A stretch of 64,000 bases of DNA from Myxococcales bacterium (GTDB taxonomy: Bacteria > Myxococcota > Polyangia > Nannocystales > Nannocystaceae), in the NCBI GenBank assembly GCA_016793465.1, contig JAEUJW010000053.1, positions 1-64,000 on the forward strand. The letters run 5' to 3'. The notes under the pieces are model-generated. The model was not told where the DNA came from and ran no database searches. It worked only from the letters and a program-made list of their open reading frames with translations. A program made the translations under genes and the position numbers. Below, piece after piece: positions 1 to 10,956 of the stretch. Each line of letters starts with the position of its first letter. The stretch's first letter is position 1.

Positions 1-135
1 GGTCGCAGAGTGGTTCTGCAGGTCTTGCTTGTTTGTTCACACTTCGAGCGTCCTCCGACACCGCCGCTTTGCGTCGAGACGTCTCCGCGAGGCTCCTTAC
101 CGAAATTTCACTCGGTGATCGGGCGAAGCTGCTGA

Positions 136-735
136 TCCTGCTGCCCGCTCTCCCGCACCGAATCCGGGACGGATCGGCCTGTTCCCCTGCATCTAATTCA
201 GGACGTCACACTCAGCCTCGAGTGTCCCCTCGTCGGCACCGAGGAGCGGACACGCCGGGCGTTTGATGTCTACTCCGCCGAGCTGGTCCGCGACGGCGAG
301 ACGATCTGTGCCGCCGCCGAGGTGTACTTCGTCCGCGTCGACGACCCCGGTGTCGATCATGCTCGCGCCGCAGCCGCGATCGGCAGCGAGTTCCTCGTGA
401 AAGTGTGCCGTGAGGCGCTCGACCGTCGCGGCTTCTTGCGTGAATACGTCGAGCAGGTTTTCGCGGATGCGTTGACCGAGGTCTTCGTTCTCGATCGAAT
501 TCAGATCCACAATCCCGATGCCGACAAGCCTGTCCTTCGAGGCCTGTTCGCCCAGGCGATCTTCAGCACCCTGTCGCGCGGCATTAACATCTTGTTCGTC
601 AGCACCACGCCGGGCGAGCTGACATTTTGGCACGACACGATCGGCGCTCGGCCGGTCGGCGACTTCGTCGTCGCCTCTGGCGCGCGTCGTCTGCCGACCT
701 ACCCCCAGCTCTCCCCGACCACCGCGAAGGACCGG
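136..735 (+). pseudogene. degraded or 5'-truncated ORF, unknown function
   Basis: The frame is open from just after a stop at 133-135 and reads through to about 840. Between 180 and 735 the third codon positions are strongly G/C, so it was almost certainly coding. There is no ATG; the first plausible start is a GTG at 322, well inside the coding signal. The part before it (VPLHLIQDVTLSLECPL and following) looks like the strands of a hotdog-type domain. The part around 480-660 (RGLFAQ, then FWHDTIGARPVGDF) loosely resembles an acetyltransferase core. Neither assignment is firm. After about 840 the translation loses coding character until the next fragment at 1089. Bases 1-135 hold only a short frame-3 ORF from 33 that could be the same gene before a frameshift. 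I read the whole stretch as gene debris. Confidence 0.4.
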
Positions 736-923
736 CCGGTCATCTCCGCCGCGGCTCCGTCTTCTCGGCAAGCCGCGAGAGTCGAACTGACCGCCTCGAC
801 CCCCCGGTATGAGCCCCAACAACCGACCTTCTACCTGTCTGGAAAGACAGACCGCGCGCGGTTGCTTCCCCGGACTGGTATGGTCTGGCGGGACCTCACG
901 GACCCCGACCGGCCGACTGGCAG

Positions 924-951
924 GGGGACCGATGCCTGGCGGTCGGTCCCC
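924..951. terminator. GC-rich hairpin in non-coding stretch
   Basis: A 9-bp perfect stem (GGGGACCGA at 924-932, TCGGTCCCC at 943-951) with a 10-base loop lies between two gene remnants. A smaller CTGTCT/AGACAG hairpin is at 835-850. There is no T-tract, so a terminator role is only a guess. Confidence 0.25.
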
Positions 952-1088
952 ACAGGAGACCAGGGCCTGGTTGAGCAGACGCCGGCTTGCGCGGGGACGC
1001 GATCTCCCTGGTCGGCACAACTTTGGTTCAGATCTGGTTCGTTTTCCCGGCGCGGCGGATCAAAGTGCCGTATACGCAGGAATTAGGC

Positions 1089-1742
1089 CCGTTTGAGGGC
1101 CCTATAGCCGTTATCGACAACGACGGCCACGCCGACATCGTCGTCACCTCGAACAGCTACTCGAGCCTGACCTGCCCCGCCGAGATGATGAAGACCCAGG
1201 GCCTGCGCGTGTTCGGCGACGCCACCAACCAGTGGGTCCGCACCCGCCGGGTGTGGAACCAACACGCCTACCACGTGACCAACATCGAGGAGGACGGCAG
1301 CGTGCCGGCGATCGAGGCGTCCAACTGGACGGTGCCCCGCCTCAACAACTTCCGCCAGAACGTCCAGCCCGAGGGCGAGTTCTCGGCCCCCGACCTCGTC
1401 GCCGGCATCTACACCGAGTGCTTCGACGGTCTGCGGGCCTACGCCCGCGTGCGCAACATCGGCCAGGCCGCCGTGCCCGCCGGCGTCAACGTCGGCTTCT
1501 ACGAGGGCGACCCGGCCCAGGGCGGCGCGAAGATCGGCTCCGGCGTGACGACCAAGATCCTCTACCCCGCGGAGTCGCAGGAGGTGCTGCTCGAGCTGCC
1601 GCAGATCCCCCAGGCGTTCGTCGACGGCACCCAGCCGCTCGTCGTCGTCGTCGACGACGGCATGCCCGACCACCCCTGGCAGGAGTGCCGCACCGACAAC
1701 AACAAGACCGTCGGCGACCCCGCCTGCAAGGTCATCGGCTGA
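1089..1742 (+). pseudogene. 3' fragment of FG-GAP/VCBS repeat surface protein with CARDB domain
   Basis: The first residues (GPIAVIDNDGHADIVV) are the end of an FG-GAP/VCBS repeat blade, the Ca-binding DxDxDG-type loop of beta-propeller surface proteins. A conserved stretch around RVWNQHAYHVTNI follows. A CARDB/Ig-like adhesion domain begins near SAPDLVAG, containing AYARVRNIG and VGFYEGDP. The gene ends at a TGA with an intact C-terminus. Upstream of 1089 the propeller homology stops abruptly and the frame continues into unrelated sequence as far as a GTG at 987. Complete members of this type carry a signal peptide and many more blades. It therefore looks 5'-truncated, probably by the event that placed the debris at 1-1088. 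A product from the 987 start would have no signal peptide. Confidence 0.6.
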
Positions 1743-1885
1743 GCGCTCGCCCGGCGACGCGGCGGACGCCGCGGGACGAACGACGAGCCGCGCCCGTCGT
1801 CGAACAGCGCGACGCCCCGCGCGCCCGCTGGCAGGGCCGCGGCCCGAAGGCGCTCGAGCTGCGCCGGCTCGCGCGCGCCTCGTGA

Positions 1886-1891
1886 TACCCT
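1886..1891 (+). promoter_or_regulatory. -10-like TACCCT, 7 bases before GTG
   Basis: TACCCT lies 7 bases before the GTG at 1899 and no Shine-Dalgarno sequence is present. This fits a leaderless transcript. Confidence 0.5.
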
Positions 1892-1898
1892 CCCGGCC

Positions 1899-2450
1899 GT
1901 GCGCATCGTCGTCGACCGCCTGTGGGACGGCAGCCCGGCCGCGCCGGAGGAGCGCGTCGACCTCGAGCTGCGCGCCGTCGCCGACGGCGACCTGCACATC
2001 GCCGTCGACGCCCCGTTCCACGGCGACCCGCCGCCGCCGTCGCCGCCCGGCCCGACCCCGGGGCTGTGGAACCACGAGGTCGTCGAGCTCTTCCTCTACG
2101 GCGACGCCGACCGCTACCTCGAGGTCGAGCTCGGCCCGCACGGGCACCACCTCGTGCTCGCGCTGCACGGCGTGCGCAACGTGGTCCGCGAGGGCCTGGC
2201 GATCGCGTTCCGGCGCGCGCTCGCGGGGACGCGCTGGCGCGGCGACGCCGTCGTGCCCGCCGCGCTGCTGCCCGTGCGCCCCGCCCGCTGCAACGCCCAC
2301 GCGATCCACGGCGTCGCCGCGGCCCGCCGCTACCTGTCCGCGATCGCTGCCGGCGGCGCGCGCCCCGACTTCCACCGCCCCGAGGCCTCGGCCGCCCTCG
2401 AGCCCGCCCTCCTGGACGCCCTCCGGCGCGCCCGCCCCGCGAACGCGTGA
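1899..2450 (+). CDS. UPF0462 (C4orf33-like) family protein
   Basis: A 183-residue soluble protein matching the UPF0462/C4orf33 family, which has a carbohydrate-binding-module-9-like beta-sandwich. Family hallmarks visible are PPPSPPGPTPGLWNHEVVELF (cut to its core: PGLWNHEVVELF, about residues 53-64), YLEVELGPHGHHLV, GVRNVV, and the C-terminal NAHAIHG plus PDFHRPE. The molecular role of the family is not established; ligand binding is inferred from the fold. Start: a GTG at 1899 preceded by a -10-like TACCCT rather than a ribosome site. It stands alone, 81 bases before the channel gene in the same direction. No signal peptide is visible. Confidence 0.75.
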   Translation: MRIVVDRLWDGSPAAPEERVDLELRAVADGDLHIAVDAPFHGDPPPPSPPGPTPGLWNHEVVELFLYGDADRYLEVELGPHGHHLVLALHGVRNVVREGLAIAFRRALAGTRWRGDAVVPAALLPVRPARCNAHAIHGVAAARRYLSAIAAGGARPDFHRPEASAALEPALLDALRRARPANA

Positions 2451-2517
2451 CGCCGCGGCTCGCCGCGTCCGGCCTCCCCGGCCATCGCGGGCGCTTTCCG
2501 GCCTGGACCGACGGCGT

Positions 2518-2523
2518 TAGAGT
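2518..2523 (+). promoter_or_regulatory. -10-like TAGAGT, 8 bases before ATG
   Basis: TAGAGT is followed by 8 bases and then the ATG at 2532. There is no Shine-Dalgarno sequence. Leaderless-type promoter. Confidence 0.5.
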
Positions 2524-2531
2524 GCGGGTCG

Positions 2532-3359
2532 ATGCCCACGGCGAACGAGACAGGCGACGGCGCGACGGTCCCGCGGCGGGTGGTCTGGGACGTGTTCATG
2601 GCCGGGCTGGCCCTGGTCAGCCTGGTCCCGGTGATCTGGGTCGAGCTGTCCGACCTCGAGTTCTCCGACCCGCGCTTCCAGGTCGCCGCGGCGATCGACA
2701 TGGTCATCGTCCTGATCTTCGCCGGCGACTGGATCGTCGAGCTGCGCCGCGCCCCGAAGAAGAGCGCCTGGCTGCACGAGCACTGGTACGAGCTGCTCGG
2801 CATGATGCCGCTGTACCTCGAGGGCATCGCCGTGCTGCGGGCCATGCAGGTGCTGCGCCTGGCCCGCGTGCTGCGCCTGCTGCGGGCCTTCACCGCCCTG
2901 CGCCGCCTGCGGACCCTGCGCGTGCTCGACGTGCTGATCAACCGCCACAAGATGCTGCACACCACCACCGTCACGGCGGTGGTGGTGGTCGCGCTCGCGA
3001 CCGTGGTGTGGGCGCTCGAGAAGGGCACCAACCCGGCCTTCGACGAGTTCGGCGACGCCCTGTGGTGGGCCATCGTCACCACCACGACGGTCGGCTACGG
3101 CGACATCACCCCCCAGACCGGCCTCGCGCGGGTGGTCGCGACCGCGCTGATGCTGATGGGCATCGGCCTGATCGCCGCGCTCGCCTCGAGCTGCAGCGCG
3201 GCCCTCATCGTCACCGAGAACGAGGAGCAGCGCGGCAGCCTCGACCTCGCCGGCCAGCTCGAGCGCCTGACCGCGCTGTTCGAGCGCGGCAACCTCACCG
3301 CCGCGGAGTTCGCCGCGGCCAAGCAGCGCGTGCTCGCCGAGCCGCCGCCGCCGCCGTGA
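2532..3359 (+). CDS. six-TM voltage-gated-type potassium channel with SHOCT tail
   Basis: A 275-residue ion-channel protein of the Kv/Kch type. Hydrophobic segments lie at about 20-37, 51-70, 86-105, 143-162 and 198-220. An S4-like helix at 103-132 carries an arginine roughly every third residue. The pore loop has the selectivity filter TTVGYGD at 185-191, which in this family conducts K+ selectively across the inner membrane. After the last helix, residues 240-270 (LERLTALFERGNLTAAEF) look like a SHOCT motif, a short C-terminal oligomerisation helix pair. The tail ends in a run of prolines. It is shorter than eukaryotic Kv channels and lacks a T1 or RCK/TrkA-N domain, so gating is probably by voltage alone. 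The paired downstream gene is on the opposite strand and converges. Confidence 0.85.
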   Translation: MPTANETGDGATVPRRVVWDVFMAGLALVSLVPVIWVELSDLEFSDPRFQVAAAIDMVIVLIFAGDWIVELRRAPKKSAWLHEHWYELLGMMPLYLEGIAVLRAMQVLRLARVLRLLRAFTALRRLRTLRVLDVLINRHKMLHTTTVTAVVVVALATVVWALEKGTNPAFDEFGDALWWAIVTTTTVGYGDITPQTGLARVVATALMLMGIGLIAALASSCSAALIVTENEEQRGSLDLAGQLERLTALFERGNLTAAEFAAAKQRVLAEPPPPP

Positions 3360-3368
3360 GCCGCCGCG

Positions 3369-3770
3369 TCACTTGGTCTTGGCGTTCGAGATCATCAGCA
3401 GCACCAGCAGCACCAGCGCCGGGATCGCGTACGGGATCACCACGATGCCGCCGAACTCGAAGTTCTTCCAGCCGAGCAGCACCTCGGCGACGACGATCGA
3501 GGCCGCCACCAGGGTGGCCCCGATGTACTCGGGCCAGTCGGCCTCGAGCTTCAGGCCGACATAGAACAGCAGCCCGCCCGCGCCGGCGCCGATGGCCGGC
3601 ACGGCCCACGACGGCAGCCCCGCGATCGTGTCGATGCCCTTCTGGGCCAGCTCCGGGTTGTTGACCGCGAAGTTCACGATCACCGCCCCCAGCACCAGCA
3701 TCGTCCCCACGATCAGGTAGGTCCACTTGCGACCCTTGTACTGCCGCAGCTCTTTGTCGACGTGTCCCAT
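3369..3770 (-). CDS. small four-TM membrane protein, unknown function
   Basis: A 133-residue protein. A short charged N-terminus (MGHVDKELRQYKGRKW) precedes four hydrophobic segments at about 17-36, 48-70, 78-99 and 107-129, and the tail is NAKTK. I recognise no family. It is convergent with the channel gene, with 9 bases between stops. A TAGCGT hexamer 9 bases before the ATG (on the minus strand, forward 3780-3785) suggests a leaderless transcript. Confidence 0.7.
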   Translation of the reverse strand: MGHVDKELRQYKGRKWTYLIVGTMLVLGAVIVNFAVNNPELAQKGIDTIAGLPSWAVPAIGAGAGGLLFYVGLKLEADWPEYIGATLVAASIVVAEVLLGWKNFEFGGIVVIPYAIPALVLLVLLMISNAKTK

Positions 3771-4075
3771 GACCCGCCCACGCTACGCGTCCGGCCACCG
3801 CGAAACCAGCGTCCCTACGGGGCGATCTCCGCGCTCCGGCCCGGCCCGTCGCGCGGCCGTGCTCGCGGAACGCCGTCAACCACGCCGACCCCCGCCGCCG
3901 ACCGGCCGAGGCCTGCTCGCCCCCGCCCCGTACCGGCTCGCCGCGCCCCCCGGCCCGTCGGAACGCCATCGGAAATCTTCGCGGCCGCCCTTGCGGGCCG
4001 CAAACACCCGCGGGTAGAGTGGGACCTCTCCTTTTGTTGGACTAACTGGCACTGTCACCCACGGAGCCCACTCGC
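3771..4075. other. intergenic region between divergent genes
   Basis: About 305 bases without a supported gene. It contains the minus-strand -10-like TAGCGT (forward 3780-3785). Near its right end is the motif TGGCACTGTCACCC (4047-4060), which also occurs before the lipoprotein gene at 44169. ORFs reading through it are shadows without start signals. Confidence 0.5.
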
Positions 4076-4918
4076 ATGCTTCGCCGCACCTTCCGCCCCC
4101 TCCTCGGTCTCACCCTCTTCACCCTCCCGTTCGCCGTACCCGCATGTTTCGAGCCGAAGCAGGGCGGAGGCAACGTCGCCGAAGGCGGCGACGAAGTCGG
4201 CGACGACGACGACGACGGTGGCGAGGACGTCGGCGACGACGGCAACGGCAGCTACGGCGACGACGGCCAGCTGCCCCTGCCCGGCGACGACGGCAACGTC
4301 CCCGGCGACGACGGCAACGTCCCCGGCGACGACGGCAACGTGCCCGGCGACGACGGCAACGTCCCCGGCGACACCGGCGAGGACGACGGCGGCACCTACG
4401 GCGACGAGGGCGACCCCTGCCAGGTCCAGTTCCAGGACTGCCTCGCCAACAACAACGACCCCATCGTCTGCGAGAAGCTGTTCGACCTGTGCAACGGCGG
4501 CGGCGACGACGGCCAGCCCGACCCCGGCGACGACGGCGGCGAGGGCCAGCCCGACCCGACCGCCGAGGGCGGCGACGACGGCAAGCCCGACCCCGGCGAC
4601 GACGGCGGCGACGGCGGTGAGGTCGGCGGCGACGCCGGCGACGTCGGCTACGAGAGCGGCGGCGACCCCACGGCCGAGGGCGGCGAGGTCGGCGACCCGA
4701 CGGCCGAGGGCGGCGACGAGGGCCAGCCCCCTCCCGGCGAGGGTGACGGCGGCGACGACGGCATCCCGCCCGACCCGACCGGCAACGGCGAGGGCGACGG
4801 CGGCGAGGGCGACAGCGGCTACCCCGGCGGCGAGTGCCAGCTCGCGTTCGACGAGTGCATCAACGCCAACCTGCCGCTCGAGCTCTGCCTCGAAGAGTTC
4901 AACAGCTGCGGCGGCTGA
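4076..4918 (+). CDS. Gly/Asp-rich low-complexity lipoprotein
   Basis: A 280-residue secreted lipoprotein. The signal peptide ends in a lipobox (FAVPAC, Cys about 23). The mature protein is mostly glycine and acidic residues, including four tandem copies of a 7-residue unit GDDGNVP encoded by 21-bp repeats at 4283-4366, and further GGDDGxPDPGDDGG blocks. Two short Cys-containing motifs interrupt it: CQVQFQDCLANN near residue 120 and CQLAFDECINAN near the C-terminus. Each has the form C-x-x-x-F-x-x-C followed by a second Cys pair, which looks like a repeated disulphide helix-hairpin. The acidic spacer may bind Ca2+ or act as a flexible surface tether (inference). No homologous family is recognised. 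Repeat number is likely to vary between strains. Confidence 0.7.
   Translation: MLRRTFRPLLGLTLFTLPFAVPACFEPKQGGGNVAEGGDEVGDDDDDGGEDVGDDGNGSYGDDGQLPLPGDDGNVPGDDGNVPGDDGNVPGDDGNVPGDTGEDDGGTYGDEGDPCQVQFQDCLANNNDPIVCEKLFDLCNGGGDDGQPDPGDDGGEGQPDPTAEGGDDGKPDPGDDGGDGGEVGGDAGDVGYESGGDPTAEGGEVGDPTAEGGDEGQPPPGEGDGGDDGIPPDPTGNGEGDGGEGDSGYPGGECQLAFDECINANLPLELCLEEFNSCGG
4283..4366 (+). repeat. 21-bp in-frame tandem repeat (4 copies)
   Basis: The unit encodes GDDGNVP and lies inside the lipoprotein gene. Copies differ only at silent positions. Confidence 0.8.
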
Positions 4919-5004
4919 GCCCTGAAGGGCCCCCACCCCGCGACGCCGTCGACCCCCCGGTCGGCGGCGTTCGTGTTTGTGGCGCGTGACTCCGCGCGGT
5001 CGGT

Positions 5005-5010
5005 TAACAT
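5005..5010 (+). promoter_or_regulatory. -10-like TAACAT, 6 bases before ATG
   Basis: TAACAT, then cgccgc, then the ATG at 5017. No Shine-Dalgarno sequence. Confidence 0.5.
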
Positions 5011-5016
5011 CGCCGC

Positions 5017-6144
5017 ATGAAGGTCAGCAGCCAGTTCGACGGCGGCAACATCGAGGTCGTCGACATCCACGACCCCGGCGACGCCCACCTCCGCATCCGC
5101 CACGACAGCCACAGCGACTTCCTGCAGTGGTTCAACTTCCGCGTCAGCGACGTGCGCGGCGCGCCCCTGGTCCTCCACCTCGACAACGCCGGCCAGACCT
5201 CCTACCCCGCGGGCTGGCAGGACTACGCCGCCGTCGCCACCTACGACCGCCAAACGTTCTTCCGCGTGCCGACCCGCTACGACGGCACCCGCCTGACCAT
5301 CCGCCACACGCCCGCGCGCGACGCCGTCTACTACAGCTACTTCGCGCCCTACTCGCACGAGCGCCACCAGGACCTGGTGGCCCGCTGCCAGGCGGTCGAC
5401 GGCGTGCGCCACACGCTGCTCGGCTCGACCCTCGACGGTCGCGACCTCGACCTCCTGACCATCGGCGAGCCGGCGAAGGGCCTGCGCACCTGCTGGATCA
5501 TCGCCCGCCAGCACCCCGGCGAGACCATGGCCGAGTGGCTCGTCGACGGCCTGCTCGCCCGCCTGCTCGACCCCGAGGACCCGGTCGCCCGCGCGCTGCG
5601 CCGCAAGGCCGTGTTCCACGTGGTCCCCAACATGAACCCCGACGGCAGCTTCCGCGGCAACCTGCGCGTCAACGCGGCCGGCGCCAACCTCAACCGCGAG
5701 TGGCTGACCCCCACGCGCGAGCGCAGCCCCGAGGTCCTGCTGGTGCGCGACCACATGGAGGCCACCGGCGTCGACTTCTGCCTCGACGTGCACGGCGACG
5801 AGGGCCTGCCCTACAACTTCATCGCCGGCCCCGACGGCGTGCCCTCGCTCAGCGCGCGCCAGAGCGAGCTGCAGGCCGCCTACGAGGCCGCGCTCGCCCG
5901 CATCAGCCCCGACTTCCAGACCACCCACGGCTACGACCCCGTCGGCCCCGGTGAGGCCAACATGACGATGGCCACCAACTGGATCGCCGACCGCTTCGGC
6001 TGCCTGTCGATGACCCTCGAGCAGCCGTTCAAGGACACCGCCGACGCGCCGCTGCCGGCGGTCGGCTGGTCGCCCGAGCGCTGCCGCAAGCTCGGCCACG
6101 CCAACCTGGACGCCCTGCTCGAGGTCGTCGACCGCCTGCGCTGA
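5017..6144 (+). CDS. M14-family zinc carboxypeptidase (cytosolic carboxypeptidase-like)
   Basis: A 375-residue peptidase of the M14 family, in the subgroup with an N-terminal beta-sandwich (about 1-125) before the catalytic domain, as in cytosolic carboxypeptidases. Zinc ligands are visible as H166-P-G-E169 (RQHPGETMAEW) and H259 (DVHGDE). The substrate-carboxylate Arg/Asn region is NMNPDGSFRGNLRVN followed by NLNREW. The catalytic Glu is E335 in TLEQPFKD. No signal peptide is seen, so it should act in the cytoplasm, removing C-terminal residues from peptides or protein tails. The start at ATG 5017 has a TAACAT hexamer 6 bases ahead instead of an SD. The last 43 bases of the gene are duplicated just downstream. 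Confidence 0.85.
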   Translation: MKVSSQFDGGNIEVVDIHDPGDAHLRIRHDSHSDFLQWFNFRVSDVRGAPLVLHLDNAGQTSYPAGWQDYAAVATYDRQTFFRVPTRYDGTRLTIRHTPARDAVYYSYFAPYSHERHQDLVARCQAVDGVRHTLLGSTLDGRDLDLLTIGEPAKGLRTCWIIARQHPGETMAEWLVDGLLARLLDPEDPVARALRRKAVFHVVPNMNPDGSFRGNLRVNAAGANLNREWLTPTRERSPEVLLVRDHMEATGVDFCLDVHGDEGLPYNFIAGPDGVPSLSARQSELQAAYEAALARISPDFQTTHGYDPVGPGEANMTMATNWIADRFGCLSMTLEQPFKDTADAPLPAVGWSPERCRKLGHANLDALLEVVDRLR

Positions 6145-6297
6145 CCCGCCCGCGCGGACCCGGCGCGACGGCGTCCCGCACGCTGCGCGTCGCGGTCCTC
6201 ACCAACCTCGACGCCCTGCTCGAGGTCGTCGACCGCCTGCGCTGACCCGCCCGCGCTGACTCGGCGCGACCGCACGCTGCGCGTCGCGGTCCTCACT
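6101..6297. repeat. tandem duplication of a gene 3' end (about 100-bp unit)
   Basis: Sequence from 6101 (ccaacctgga...) through the stop codon and downstream spacer recurs from 6202 with few differences, including a second in-phase copy of the last codons and TGA. Copy two ends at the stop of the convergent gene at 6293. Confidence 0.85.
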
Positions 6298-6934
6298 GAC
6301 AGGCGGCGTAGATGCCGTCGCTCGAGCACGTCTGCCCGTACTGGTCGTCGCACAGCGCGTCCTCGAGGCACACGTAATGGGCGATGAACGCCGCCTCGCA
6401 GGCCGCCTTATCGGGCGCGTTCGCCTCGAACTCCGCGTAGTCAGCGTCCAGCTCGAGCTCGCACGCGCCGGCGTTCGGCCACGGGTTGAAGGCGAAGCAG
6501 AACGTGTAGCGCGCGCAGTACACGTCGATCGCCTCGTCGATCGTGGCCGGCACGTCACCCGTCGCGTCGCTCGTCGCGTCGCTCGTCGCGTCGCTCGTCG
6601 CGTCGCTCGTCGACCCGCTCGACCCGCTCGCGGTCTCGGTCGCCGAGTTCGTCTCGCCGCCGGGATCCCCCGTGGGCCCGCCGCTGCTGCCGCTGCTGCC
6701 GTCCGTGCCGGTCGGACCGGCGCCGGTCGACGTCGACCCGCTCACGAGGCCGCCGCTGGTGCCGTCCGCGGTGCCGCCGGTGACGTCGCCGCTGTCGGTC
6801 GGCCCCGGCGTGGCGTCGGGCTCCCCGCCGCTCGGCTCGGGCGCGGAGGTGACGGTCAGACCGCCGAGGTTCGGACCATTGTCGGTGCAGCCGGCGACGA
6901 CACCGGCGACGATCATGAGCGCGGCCCACTTCAT
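6293..6934 (-). CDS. secreted lipoprotein with Ser/Thr/Gly linker and Cys-rich tail
   Basis: A 213-residue lipoprotein. I chose the ATG at 6934 because it is preceded by GGAGG at the right distance and opens a clean signal peptide (MKWAALMIVAGVVAGC). The Cys at residue 16 is the lipidation site. A long Thr/Ser/Gly/Pro linker follows (about 17-130), ending in a 12-bp repeat encoding SDAT four times. The C-terminal 80 residues hold six cysteines (YCARYTFCFAF, CELELD, AACEAAF, VCLEDALCDD, CSSDGIYAACQ), probably a small disulphide-bonded domain. The same architecture recurs in many genes of this window. Function unknown; it should sit on the cell surface. It is convergent with the peptidase gene across the 100-bp duplication. 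Confidence 0.75.
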   Translation of the reverse strand: MKWAALMIVAGVVAGCTDNGPNLGGLTVTSAPEPSGGEPDATPGPTDSGDVTGGTADGTSGGLVSGSTSTGAGPTGTDGSSGSSGGPTGDPGGETNSATETASGSSGSTSDATSDATSDATSDATGDVPATIDEAIDVYCARYTFCFAFNPWPNAGACELELDADYAEFEANAPDKAACEAAFIAHYVCLEDALCDDQYGQTCSSDGIYAACQ

Positions 6935-7026
6935 ACGATCCTCCGCTGACGCTGAACACGCCATCGTCGCACCCCGGACCGGGGGCTGTCATCCGCACGG
7001 GTGTACAGGAAACCGGCGGCCGCCCA

Positions 7027-7566
7027 TCAGCGGTACGGCCCCGCCGGCGCCTGCATGGCCGCCTCGATGCGCCCGAGCTCGTTCAAGATCGCCGCGAGCC
7101 GCACGTCCAGGTCCGGCCGCCCGGGGCTGCGCAGGTGCAGGCGTTCGAACGCCCCGTGCTCGGCCTCCATGGCCGCTCGGATCGGCGCCGCCGAGGCGCC
7201 CATCGCCTCCATCGCCTGGCGCTCGTGGTCCGGCAGCCCGGCGATCATGCGCAACCACTCGTCGAGCGCCCGCGTCGTCTCGAGCAGCGCCGCGTCGATC
7301 GCCTGCCCGTCGTCCTCGGTGCGCGCCAGGTCGACCTGCATGTACTCGCGGATGGCCCGCAGCGGGCTCTCCAGGCTGATCCGCAGGGTCCGGGTCTCGC
7401 GGGCCACCAGCGCCAGCGCGCCGCTCAGGTGCGACAGCTGCAGCGGCTGCTCGCTGCGGCCCTCGAGGTAGCGCTGCGCCTCGCGCCCGGCGCGGACCAG
7501 GCGATAGAAGCCGAACCCGGTCAGCAGCGCCACCATCGACACGATGAAGATCTCGACCCAGCCCAT
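7027..7566 (-). CDS. single-TM protein, unknown function
   Basis: A 179-residue protein with an N-terminal membrane helix (WVEIFIVSMVALLTGFGFY, about 3-21) followed by a mostly helical cytoplasmic part of about 155 residues with few prolines, likely coiled. The start is either ATG 7566 or the GTG two codons upstream. The long upstream extension of the frame lacks hydrophobic or conserved content. No family recognised. It is transcribed divergently from the rubredoxin gene over a 272-base gap in which I see no other gene. Confidence 0.6.
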   Translation of the reverse strand: MGWVEIFIVSMVALLTGFGFYRLVRAGREAQRYLEGRSEQPLQLSHLSGALALVARETRTLRISLESPLRAIREYMQVDLARTEDDGQAIDAALLETTRALDEWLRMIAGLPDHERQAMEAMGASAAPIRAAMEAEHGAFERLHLRSPGRPDLDVRLAAILNELGRIEAAMQAPAGPYR

Positions 7567-7823
7567 GCTCACCCGCCGACCCGCAGCGCCGACGCCGTCG
7601 GTCGCGCCGACCAGGTCGACATCGCCCGCGTCCCCGCGCCGGCGGGCCCGCGCGCGCGGCCCCCCGGGACGGCGGTGACGGAGGTCGTGGCGTCGACCAT
7701 GCCCGGCCATCATAACCGCGACCGCGGTCGCCTCGAAGCCCCGCCACGAACGCCGTGCGTCGGCCTCGCCCGCCCGAACCCCGCGGCCCAAAAGCCGCCG
7801 TGGCAGCGGCTCGGCCGGGCGTG

Positions 7824-7829
7824 TACCCT
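7824..7829 (+). promoter_or_regulatory. -10-like TACCCT, 9 bases before ATG
   Basis: The TACCCT to ATG 7839 spacing fits a leaderless rubredoxin mRNA. Confidence 0.45.
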
Positions 7830-7838
7830 GGCGGGGCC

Positions 7839-8012
7839 ATGGCCCGCCCGCGTCGCTACCGCTGCACCCTCTGCGAACACATCTACGACCCCGCGGAGGG
7901 CGATCCCAGCAACGACGTGCCGCCCGGCACCCCGTTCGAGAGCCTGCCCGACGACTGGTTCTGCCCCGACTGCGGCGCCCGCAAGGAAGACTTCGAACCG
8001 CTAGACGACTGA
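7839..8012 (+). CDS. rubredoxin
   Basis: A 57-residue rubredoxin, a small cytoplasmic electron carrier with one Fe held by four cysteines. Both Cys pairs are present: [12 protein letters not shown] and [13 protein letters not shown], together with the usual [24 protein letters not shown] core. Length is standard for the family. The ATG at 7839 is preferred over the upstream GTG-like start of the longer frame, because family members begin directly before the first Cys motif and a TACCCT hexamer lies 9 bases before this ATG. The hybrid kinase follows 40 bases downstream on the same strand, so they may be co-transcribed. Confidence 0.92.
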   Translation: MARPRRYRCTLCEHIYDPAEGDPSNDVPPGTPFESLPDDWFCPDCGARKEDFEPLDD

Positions 8013-8051
8013 CCCGCCGACCCATGGCCCACCTCACCGACGGAGTACGCC

Positions 8052-10910
<2,859 letters not shown>

Positions 10911-10956
10911 CGCCGCGCCCGCCGCCGGCGATCGTGCGCTATCCTCCGCCCGCGCG

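Noticed and set aside
835..850. CTGTCT-GGAA-AGACAG as another copy of the palindrome family
   Set aside because: Stem differs from TGTCC/GGACA and it lies in debris; kept out of the copy count.
193..1020. Minus-strand ORF of 275 codons near the window start
   Set aside because: Codon-position pattern favours the plus frame 136-735; the minus translation is low in conserved features.
1562..2375. Minus-strand ORFs over the UPF0462 gene
   Set aside because: Val/Asp/Arg-rich shadow translations, no conserved motifs.
4047..4060. Sigma-54 promoter TGGCAC
   Set aside because: The -12 TTGC element is missing at the required spacing.
3762..4925. 387-codon plus-strand ORF overlapping the Gly/Asp-rich lipoprotein
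   Set aside because: Frame-shifted shadow of the lipoprotein (Thr/Ala/Arg-rich translation), no signal peptide.
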